Positions 32,453 to 37,377 of a stretch of DNA of 37,377 bases are shown piece after piece; the stretch's first letter is position 1; each line of letters begins with the position of its first letter. The translations under genes were made by a program, and so were the position numbers. The notes under the pieces were generated by a model. The model searched no databases, was not told the origin of the DNA, and saw only the letters and a program-made list of their open reading frames with translations. Source of the DNA: Candidatus Allofournierella excrementigallinarum (lineage in GTDB: Bacteria > Bacillota > Clostridia > Oscillospirales > Ruminococcaceae); contig DWXV01000046.1 of NCBI GenBank assembly GCA_019119025.1, positions 1 to 37,377 of the forward strand, read 5' to 3'.

Positions 32453-32639
32453 AGTGGGCGTTCAGCTTGGCCACCAGCTCGTCGGCGTCGGTTCCGTGCA
32501 CGGCGCAGGCCTGCTCGATGGTCTCCCCACGGCTGGCGGGGCAGCCCAGGCAGTGCATGCCGATGGCCAGGAACAGCGGGGCCACGGAATTGTCGGTATC
32601 CAGAATGTCGCCGATGACGGTCTGACGGGTGATAGTCAT
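32439..32639 (-). CDS. DUF1858 domain protein
   Basis: 66 residues: MTITRQTVIGDILDTDNSVA, then LFLAIGMHCLGCPASRGETI, the CxxC motif typical of DUF1858 proteins in anaerobes (hybrid-cluster-associated, possible redox or metal binding). Function unknown. The start at 32639 has AGGA about seven bases upstream. First gene of the DUF1858-trmK-nif3-PH operon. Confidence 0.88.
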   Translation of the reverse strand: MTITRQTVIGDILDTDNSVAPLFLAIGMHCLGCPASRGETIEQACAVHGTDADELVAKLNAHFGNA

Positions 32640-32691
32640 AAAAAGGTCCTTCCTTTCAAAATCACGATCGGGGCGCAACACCCCGTTTATT

Positions 32692-32720
32692 ACTATATCC
32701 GATTTTCATGCGGTTTGCAA
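32692..32720 (-). promoter_or_regulatory. Promoter of the DUF1858-trmK-nif3 operon
   Basis: On the minus strand, TTGCAA (32715-32720), 17 bases, TATAGT (32692-32697). A CGGGG/CCCCG hairpin lies in the short leader. Confidence 0.75.
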
Positions 32721-32724
32721 CGTC

Positions 32725-34989
32725 TCAGGGCTTGTAGGCCGCCGAGGCAAAAAGCACCAGGCTTTGCAGCGCCACCGCCGCCGCCAGCGCCCCGGCGGCA
32801 AAGCGCAGCGCCCCGTCGGTGGGGCGGCGCAGGCAGAGGGTGCGCCCTTCGCTGAACACAAGCAGCGCCGCCGGCAGCACCGGCAGCAGATACCGCCCCT
32901 GCATGCCGAAGACGGTGGTCAGGTTGATGGGCGTCCAGCACAGCGCGGCCATCATGCTCAGCGCCGCCACCGCCAGCGCCACAATGGCCAGCGTCCACCG
33001 GGCGCTCCGGCCCAGCAGGGGCTTTGCCTCCACCGGCTGCAGGCAGGCCCACACCAGCAGCGCCAGCAGGGCGATGGTGAGCAGCCAGCTGGCCTCCAGC
33101 CCGTAGACGATGGGCTCGCCGGGCAGCGCGCCCACCAGCCCCTGGAGGTACCGGGGCAGCTCGCTGCCCAGAGTGTTCACCAGCAGCTTGATGGTCTGGG
33201 GGATGTGGCTGAGGATGTAGCCGAAGCTGTAAACATAGGTGGATTCGCCGTTGGGCTGGATGGAGGCGGCGTATTCCTCGGGGGTGAGGGTCTCGCCGCT
33301 GTTGGCGGCCACCCACAGCACTCCCCGCGCCAGCACCAGCGCCAGCACCACCGCGGCGGCCAGCGCCGCCTTTTTGAACCAGGGACGCTTGCCCCAGCGC
33401 CGCCAGGCCAGCGCGGCCACAGCGGCCAGCGGAACAAGGCGCACCAGAATATAGACGATGCGGTAGGTGTCCACGCTGCGGAGCATGTAGCCCACGGTGG
33501 CGCCGTTGAACCACAGCCAGCCCGCCAGGGCCGCCAGGCACACCAGCGCCTTGAAGGCCCGGCTGCGCCTTTTGCCGCCCAGGGCGGCGGCGGGGATGGG
33601 CAGGCACAGAGCCGCCAGCGGCAGATAGATGGCTTTCATGGGGCCGATCAACGCCGCCAGCACCAGCAGGCCCGCCTGCCCGGCGCGGCCCAGCTGTTCG
33701 GTGCACAGCATCCCCCGCAGGCACAGGGCGGTGAACACCAGCGCCAGAGCGTTCACCAGCGTGTCGGCGGAGACGCTGCCCGCAAGGCTGAGGGCCATGG
33801 GCAGAAGGCCCGCCGCGAAGAAGGCGTTTTTGCGCGCCGGGGCAATGCGCACCGCCAGCGCGCCCAGCGCGGCGTACACCGCAGCGCTGCCCAGCCGGGC
33901 CAGCAGCAGCATGGCGTGGAAGCCAAGGCCCAGCGCCCGGGCCAGCAGGATGCCCAGCGCCTGGGGCAGGTATTGCAGCGCCACCACATTATAGGGCGGG
34001 CTGACCCGCGCCGTGGCGGTGAGGGCGCCGCTGTTGCCGGTGGAGAGCAGTTCGTCGGTCATGGTCTTGTAGGCCAGAATGCCGGCGGGGCCGGAGGAGT
34101 CGCGCATGTATTCCGCGTCGCACTCCCGCATGGCCAGCAGGCTTTCGCCCTCCGGGCCTTCGGTGATGCCCGGCTGGCCGGTGATGCGGTTGGCCAGGGC
34201 ATAGGCGCTGGCCAGATGGCCGTATTCGTCCGGCCCGCCCAGCGGCGGGGTGATGAGGGCGAACGCCAGGCCCAGCGCCGCCGCGAAGAAGGCAAAGCAC
34301 ACGTGCGCCTTGGCCCGGCGCACAAAAAGCAGCCACCAGCCGCCCATCACGGCGGCGAACGCCAGCGCCGCCAGCGGCGCGAAGGCCCGCAGGGCATAGC
34401 CGGCGCCGGTGTGATTGGTGATGTATTGCAAGGCCGCGGTGCGGAGGGTCCAGTCGGAACTCAGCCGGTCGGCAAGGGGCATGGCCGGGTCGGCCTGCCC
34501 GCCTTCGCCGTAAACAAGGCCCGCCTTATCTTCGGCGGTGGCGGGGGCGAAGGTGACGTGCAGCTGATAGCCGCTCCCCTTTTCCAGCGTGACGGGCGAG
34601 GCGAAGATGACATCCACAAAAGCGCCGTCCAGCAGCATGGTCATGTCGCCGTCGCAGGCGGCGAGGGCCTGGCCGCCTGCGCTCTCCAGCGCCACCCGGA
34701 AGGCGCCTTGAGCCACCCGCCCGCCGGTGACGAACATCAGCCGCACGCCGTAGAGGGTCTCCCCTTCGCCGGCGGGCAGGCCTTGCACCAGCCCCGCGGC
34801 AGGGTCGGTGGGATACAGGCCCTGTTTTTCCACATATTCGTCGTGGACGATCCTGTATTCGCTCTGGTTTTTGCCCGCCTGCTGGAGGGTGTAGCCCGCC
34901 CAGCAAAGGGCAAAGGCCGCCGCCAGCGCGCAGCACAGCCCGCCCAGCCAGAGGCGGTGTTTTTTGATAAAAGCGCCCAGTCGTTCCAT
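32725..34989 (-). CDS. DUF2142-family polytopic membrane protein
   Basis: 754 residues. One N-terminal TM (about 13-35) is followed by an extracytoplasmic domain of about 170 residues rich in strands. About twelve further TM segments follow. The motif ALITPPLGGPDEYGHLASAY, with Pro-Asp-Glu and His just after a TM, is the signature of DUF2142, a family resembling GT-C glycosyltransferases that use lipid-linked sugars, so a role in surface glycan transfer is plausible. An EYAASIQPNGE loop lies between late TMs. The ATG at 34989 follows AAAGGAG. It is transcribed alone from a strong promoter at 35040-35068. Confidence 0.85.
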   Translation of the reverse strand: MERLGAFIKKHRLWLGGLCCALAAAFALCWAGYTLQQAGKNQSEYRIVHDEYVEKQGLYPTDPAAGLVQGLPAGEGETLYGVRLMFVTGGRVAQGAFRVALESAGGQALAACDGDMTMLLDGAFVDVIFASPVTLEKGSGYQLHVTFAPATAEDKAGLVYGEGGQADPAMPLADRLSSDWTLRTAALQYITNHTGAGYALRAFAPLAALAFAAVMGGWWLLFVRRAKAHVCFAFFAAALGLAFALITPPLGGPDEYGHLASAYALANRITGQPGITEGPEGESLLAMRECDAEYMRDSSGPAGILAYKTMTDELLSTGNSGALTATARVSPPYNVVALQYLPQALGILLARALGLGFHAMLLLARLGSAAVYAALGALAVRIAPARKNAFFAAGLLPMALSLAGSVSADTLVNALALVFTALCLRGMLCTEQLGRAGQAGLLVLAALIGPMKAIYLPLAALCLPIPAAALGGKRRSRAFKALVCLAALAGWLWFNGATVGYMLRSVDTYRIVYILVRLVPLAAVAALAWRRWGKRPWFKKAALAAAVVLALVLARGVLWVAANSGETLTPEEYAASIQPNGESTYVYSFGYILSHIPQTIKLLVNTLGSELPRYLQGLVGALPGEPIVYGLEASWLLTIALLALLVWACLQPVEAKPLLGRSARWTLAIVALAVAALSMMAALCWTPINLTTVFGMQGRYLLPVLPAALLVFSEGRTLCLRRPTDGALRFAAGALAAAVALQSLVLFASAAYKP

Positions 34990-35039
34990 GGCGGGCTCCT
35001 TTCCGTCGCCGCGAAAGCGGCGGGTTTTCAACAGTTTTT

Positions 35040-35068
35040 ATTGTACCGCAAAGCGGGGGGAAAAACAA
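35040..35068 (-). promoter_or_regulatory. Promoter of the DUF2142 gene
   Basis: On the minus strand, TTGTTT (35063-35068), 17 bases, TACAAT (35040-35045). A small CCGC-TTTC-GCGG hairpin lies in the leader. Confidence 0.7.
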
Positions 35069-35087
35069 CTCAGGCCCGCCAGGGCGC

Positions 35088-35117
35088 AAAAAAAGGGCGC
35101 GGCCCATGGCCGCGCCC
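35088..35117 (-). terminator. Terminator after the zinc-ribbon gene at 35128
   Basis: GGGCGCGGCC-ATG-type stem with GGCCGCGCCC (35095-35117), followed on the minus strand by TTTTTTT (35088-35094). It lies 11 bases past the stop codon. Confidence 0.9.
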
Positions 35118-35127
35118 TTTTGGGCGA

Positions 35128-35406
35128 TCACTGCTGTTCCTTCATCTTGGCGAAGCACTCGCTGCAATACACAGGGCGGTCTTCGCGGGGCTGGAAGGGA
35201 ACGCGGGCGACCTTGCCGCAGGCGGCGCAGGTGGCCTCGAACATCTCGCGGGTGCCGCGGGTGGCGTTCTTGCGGGCGTCGCGGCAGGCCTTGCAGCGCT
35301 GAGGCTCGTTCTCGAAGCCGCGGCTGGCGTAGAACTCCTGCTCGCCGGCAGAGAACACGAACTCCTTACCGCAGTCTTTGCATACCAGGGTCTTGTCTTC
35401 GTACAT
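35128..35406 (-). CDS. Small zinc-ribbon protein
   Basis: 92 residues with two Cys-rich halves. The first is MYEDKTLVCKDCGKEFVFSA followed by QRCKACRDARK, matching the probable zinc-ribbon domain zf-Tbcl type (PF13451). The second is ATCAACGKVARVPF followed by PVYCSECFAKMKEQ. Each half has two CxxC pairs, so two zinc ions are expected. It is cytosolic; homologues are common in clostridia, with unknown function. The start at 35406 is preceded by GAGGAG; an in-frame extension to 35460 would run into the tRNA-like sequence and lacks similarity. Confidence 0.85.
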   Translation of the reverse strand: MYEDKTLVCKDCGKEFVFSAGEQEFYASRGFENEPQRCKACRDARKNATRGTREMFEATCAACGKVARVPFQPREDRPVYCSECFAKMKEQQ

Positions 35407-35433
35407 GGTGAATTTCTCCTCTGATTTGATTTT

Positions 35434-35502
35434 TGCCCGCGGAAGGATTTTAACCGTCACCTTTGGTTTGGACCAATGCTCTAAGTGTTAAGCTACAGGG
35501 GC
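35434..35502 (-). pseudogene. Degenerate tRNA-Trp-like sequence
   Basis: 69 bases fold as a tRNA. The acceptor is GCCCCTG against CGCGGGC (one mismatch, one G-U), then T8-A9. The D-stem is GCTT/GAGC, and the anticodon arm TTGG-TCCAAA-CCAA keeps T33 and CCA. The T-arm is GACGG-TTAAAAT-CCTTC (one mismatch). It differs from a working tRNA: the D-loop (AACACTTA) lacks G18-G19, T-loop C56 is A, the anticodon arm is about three bases short, and no CCA end is encoded. It lies between the sigma factor gene and the zinc-ribbon gene, ending about 28 bases before the latter's start. Probably a decayed or integration-derived tRNA-Trp copy; a non-translational tRNA is less likely. Confidence 0.6.
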
Positions 35503-35523
35503 ATATATGCTAAGCCCGAAGGC

Positions 35524-36075
35524 TCAGTGCGAGGGATGGCCGCCGCGCAGTTTGCGGCGCAGGCGGGCAAGGGCGTTCTCCACCGCCTTGGGGGTGCAGC
35601 CCAGCTGCCAGGCGATCTGGCGGTAGCTGCCGCCGGCCAGGTGGGCCGCCAGCACCTCCCGCTCGAAGGGGGAAAGGCGGGTCTGGATGTCCGCCACAGT
35701 GGCGCGCAGCTGCTCGCGGTGGATGGCCAGCTCTTCCGGCCCGGGGGCGGGAGAAGCGTCCTCCAGCGGCAGGCTCTGGTTGAGGGGCGCGTTCTTCTTG
35801 CGCCCCGCCGCCCGGCGTGCCGCCGCGACGGCGTTGCGGATGCATACGGCGGCATAGGTTTCGAAGGAGGCGCCGCCGCCGGGGCGATAGGTCTTGATGG
35901 CGCCGAACAGGCCGATGATCCCTTCCTGCAAAGCGTCGTCAAACTCCAGCCCCGGGCAGACGGCCCGGGCGGCGGCGCGGCGCAGCAGAGGCATCATGTG
36001 GGTGAGCACCGCGGCCACCGCGGCCTCCTGCCCTGCCCGCGCGCGGGCCAGCGTCTGTGACGTGAGATGGATCAT
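35524..36075 (-). CDS. Sigma-70 family RNA polymerase sigma factor (SigH-like)
   Basis: 183 residues. Region 2 is visible at about 35-95 (CPGLEFDDALQEGIIGLFGA; TYRPGGGASFETYAAVCIRN), including the core-binding and -10 recognition helices. Region 4 at about 128-178 has a helix-turn-helix (RLSPFEREVLAAHLAGGSYR then QIAWQLGCTPKAVENALARL). There is no region 1 or 3, as in ECF and SigH-type factors; the wording of region 2 is closest to Spo0H/SigH. ATG at 36075 with GGAGG nine bases upstream. Its own consensus promoter and a leader hairpin point to regulated expression. A link to sporulation or competence is inference. Confidence 0.87.
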   Translation of the reverse strand: MIHLTSQTLARARAGQEAAVAAVLTHMMPLLRRAAARAVCPGLEFDDALQEGIIGLFGAIKTYRPGGGASFETYAAVCIRNAVAAARRAAGRKKNAPLNQSLPLEDASPAPGPEELAIHREQLRATVADIQTRLSPFEREVLAAHLAGGSYRQIAWQLGCTPKAVENALARLRRKLRGGHPSH

Positions 36076-36089
36076 AAGACAAAACCTCC

Positions 36090-36107
36090 GCGAAAGGCGA
36101 CTTTCGC
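36090..36107 (-). promoter_or_regulatory. Hairpin directly upstream of the sigma factor ribosome binding site
   Basis: GCGAAAG-TCGC-CTTTCGC, a perfect 7-bp stem with a 4-base loop, abuts the GGAGG of the sigma factor gene. It could stabilise the mRNA or modulate ribosome access. Confidence 0.6.
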
Positions 36108-36140
36108 AGAGGCCAGTCGGGGTCAATTTTTATCTTCTTT

Positions 36141-36169
36141 AGTTTATCCCACGGCACCCGGTTTGTCAA
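36141..36169 (-). promoter_or_regulatory. Promoter of the sigma factor gene
   Basis: On the minus strand, TTGACA (consensus -35, 36164-36169), 17 bases, TAAACT (36141-36146). Confidence 0.8.
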
Positions 36170-36263
36170 TAGCGTTTTGCCCAGTATCTCACAAAAAAGG
36201 TCCGTTTTCTTTGTAGAATTCACACACTTCACCCCTTCTCCGCGCCTCGCCTGCGGCCTTCAC

Positions 36264-36292
36264 TTGATTTTTCGCCAAAGGCATAGTATAAT
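36264..36292 (+). promoter_or_regulatory. Promoter of tRNA-Leu
   Basis: TTGATT (36264-36269), 17 bases, TATAAT (consensus -10, 36287-36292), ending 21 bases before the mature tRNA 5' end. Confidence 0.85.
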
Positions 36293-36313
36293 ACATGCGT
36301 TGCCCCGCAAAAC

Positions 36314-36399
36314 GCCGGCGTGTCGGAATGGCAGACGATGCGGACTCAAAATCCGTTGGTGGCAACACCGTGTGGGTTCAAGTCCCACCGCCGGCACCA
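36314..36399 (+). tRNA. tRNA-Leu(CAA)
   Basis: 86 bases including an encoded CCA. The acceptor GCCGGCG pairs perfectly with CGCCGGC. The anticodon arm is GCGGA-CTCAAAA-TCCGT, giving anticodon CAA (codon UUG). The long variable arm (TGGTGGCAACACC) marks a class II tRNA, and the T-arm is GTGGG-TTCAAGT-CCCAC. The gene has its own promoter and is followed by two terminator-like hairpins. Confidence 0.95.
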
Positions 36400-36404
36400 T
36401 ATGA

Positions 36405-36449
36405 ATGAGCCCCACTTTTCGAACTGTTTTATCGAAAAGCGGGGCTCAT
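36405..36449 (+). terminator. Long inverted repeat after tRNA-Leu
   Basis: An 18-bp stem with one mismatch (36405-36422 with 36432-36449; outer arms ATGAGCCCC/GGGGCTCAT, inner CTTTTCGA/TCGAAAAG) begins five bases after the tRNA. No clean T-run follows, but its strength suggests termination or protection of the tRNA 3' end for processing. Confidence 0.7.
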
Positions 36450-36456
36450 CGTATGT

Positions 36457-36490
36457 GGAAAGCCTTGTAACAAGGGGCTTTCCGCTTTTT
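36457..36490 (+). terminator. Second hairpin with T-run after tRNA-Leu
   Basis: GGAAAG..CCTTG-TAA-CAAGG..CTTTCC followed by CGCTTTTT, a plausible rho-independent terminator. It lies between tRNA-Leu and the IS remnant. Confidence 0.7.
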
Positions 36491-36557
36491 GTAGCTCCTG
36501 ATTTGTTTTTCAAAATTTCTCAAATGCAAAAACAATATTTTTATATCGGGCTGAAAT

Positions 36558-36970
36558 TTAGACAGTACTTTCCGATAAAGCAGGCTTGTAAGCATCTTCA
36601 AATGCCTGTGATGTCTTATAATTCAGCGTTTGGTGAGGCCGCACTTCATTGTAGAAGCGAATATACTCTTCTGTGCTTCTGCGGAAATGTTGTTCAGAGG
36701 TATAGTCCTTCCGGTAGGCTTCCTCTCTCTTGAATGTCGAGAAATATGCAATATCGCTGACCCATATCTGGTTTGGATGGCCTGCTGAAAACTCCCGTTT
36801 CAGCAGGTTTTGTTTTTCATATTGTTGTTTGCGCTTGAATTGCTTCTTCAAATCTACCCGGACACTGCTGAGGCCCATTTCCTGCATGATGGCTAAAATG
36901 CGTTTCTTGCTGACATGGACACCGCTGTCCGCCAAGACAATACGAATCTTTTCCGCACCGAAACTCGGTT
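36558..36970 (-). pseudogene. IS3-family transposase orfB, fragment with catalytic core deleted
   Basis: The reading frame begins at a deletion joint near 36970 (SFGAEKIRIVLADSG) and continues KKRILAIMQEMGLSSVRVDL, the usual pre-core helix region. It then reads PNQIWVSDIAYF, which holds the first catalytic Asp, and jumps directly to STFKREEAYRKDY and EEYIRFYNEVRPHQTLNYKT, which belong to the C-terminus after the catalytic Glu. About 100 residues, including the second Asp and the Glu, are gone, and the N-terminus of orfB is also missing. Confidence 0.8.
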
Positions 36971-37264
36971 ATATAGTTCCTCCAGGGTGGCCAGCTTTTT
37001 CTGTAATGGTACACTGGAAAGATAACCGGATTGATGGATGATTTCCATATAATGCTCCAACTTTTTCAGCCGCCGGGCCATTGCATCAAATTCTGCAGGT
37101 GTGCAGGTGCGATTTGGCATTTCGATAGAGCGGTATTCCTTGCGCCATTGATATAGGGTGCTTTGGGAAACATGCAGTTTCTGGCTTAACGCTTTAATAG
37201 ATTCGCCTTTCACATAACGACAGATGATTTTGAACTTGAGTTCGGTAGGGTAGGTTGTCGGCAT
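36893..37264 (-). pseudogene. IS3-family transposase orfA (HTH), end replaced by out-of-frame sequence
   Basis: 123 residues from the ATG at 37264 (AAGGAG eight bases upstream). MPTTYPTELKFKIICRYVKG then IKALSQKLHVSQSTLYQWRK is the IS3 helix-turn-helix, and LKKLEHYMEIIHQSGYLSSV the leucine-zipper-like part. After LEELYNR (about 36975) the frame reads nonsense from orfB in the wrong phase, so the natural orfA end and orfB start have been deleted. Confidence 0.75.
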
Positions 37265-37283
37265 AGACTCAACTCCTTGCAAA

Positions 37284-37335
37284 TGATACCACTATTGTAG
37301 CTACTCGTTGCTTAGACAAAAATAGTGTGGTATCA
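37284..37335. repeat. Inverted repeat upstream of the IS remnant
   Basis: TGATACCACTATT (37284-37296) is repeated inverted as AATAGTGTGGTATCA (37321-37335), with a 2-base insertion and a 24-base loop. It lies just before orfA and could mark an element end or a terminator-type structure that blocks read-through into the transposase. Confidence 0.65.
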
Positions 37336-37377
37336 TCAAACCAACAATATTTCAAGTTGTATTTAAAATATGAAAGA

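Larger units (their letters stand above)
36552..37335 (-). mobile_element. Internally deleted IS3-family element remnant
   Basis: About 0.78 kb, where an intact IS3-family element is 1.3-1.5 kb. It holds the start of orfA and two joined pieces of orfB in the usual -1 relative frame. The DDE catalytic segment is missing, so it cannot move itself. The stretch is visibly AT-richer than the rest of the window, a sign of transfer. I cannot define matching terminal repeats; the ends given are the limits of recognisable IS sequence plus the flanking inverted repeat. Confidence 0.75.

Noticed and set aside
1-37377. CRISPR array, toxin-antitoxin pair, restriction-modification or other defence system
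   Set aside because: No regularly spaced direct repeats and no genes of these kinds could be recognised on either strand.

Overview
The window comes from a GC-rich Gram-positive anaerobe, most likely a clostridial gut bacterium of the Oscillospiraceae/Ruminococcaceae type. The evidence is a full Firmicutes-style S10-spc-alpha ribosomal operon with zinc-binding forms of S4, S14 and L36. Sporulation and Firmicutes markers are also present: SpoIIE, an RqcH/NFACT protein, TrmK, a class II aldolase, a KOW protein between map and infA, and strong GGAGG ribosome binding sites throughout. The family is inferred; no 16S gene is present.

Left part (1-11.4 kb). Two minus-strand genes, an Ala/Pro-rich protein cut by the window edge and the rRNA methylase RlmB, are followed by a 556-base gene-free stretch holding a cluster of DnaA boxes. 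Then come an OGG1-like DNA glycosylase and fructose-bisphosphate aldolase (plus), a BlaI repressor with an M56-M23 fused membrane peptidase under a well-formed BlaI operator (minus), SpoIIE (minus), a GNAT acetyltransferase with a SAM methyltransferase (plus), an orphan NifX-like metal protein (plus), and a PRPP-synthetase-like gene (minus).

Centre (11.5-27.8 kb). One minus-strand operon runs rpsJ-rplCDWB-rpsS-rplV-rpsC-rplP-rpmC-rpsQ-rplNXE-rpsZ-rpsH-rplFR-rpsE-rpmD-rplO-secY-adk-map-KOW-infA-rpmJ-rpsMKD-rpoA-rplQ. It starts from a near-consensus promoter with an AT-rich upstream element, a leader of about 320 bases with several hairpins, and three structured spacers inside the operon. Gene order is canonical. 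The outstanding oddity is L30, which carries a 73-residue histone-H1-like Lys/Ala/Pro N-terminal extension.

Right part (27.9-37.4 kb). Minus-strand housekeeping genes follow: a zinc-ribbon membrane protein, RqcH, a small membrane protein, a Nif3-like protein, TrmK, a DUF1858 protein, a DUF2142 membrane protein, a zinc-ribbon protein and a sigma-70 family factor. A degenerate tRNA-Trp-like sequence lies between the sigma factor and the zinc-ribbon gene. An intact tRNA-Leu(CAA) with its own promoter and two terminator-like hairpins faces right, and the window ends in an AT-richer IS3-family remnant that has lost its catalytic core.

I see no defence island, CRISPR array, prophage or biosynthetic cluster. 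The items most worth a second look are the L30 extension, the DnaA-box cluster, the tRNA-Trp-like relic, the peptidase fusion with its operator, and the ribosomal leader and spacers.
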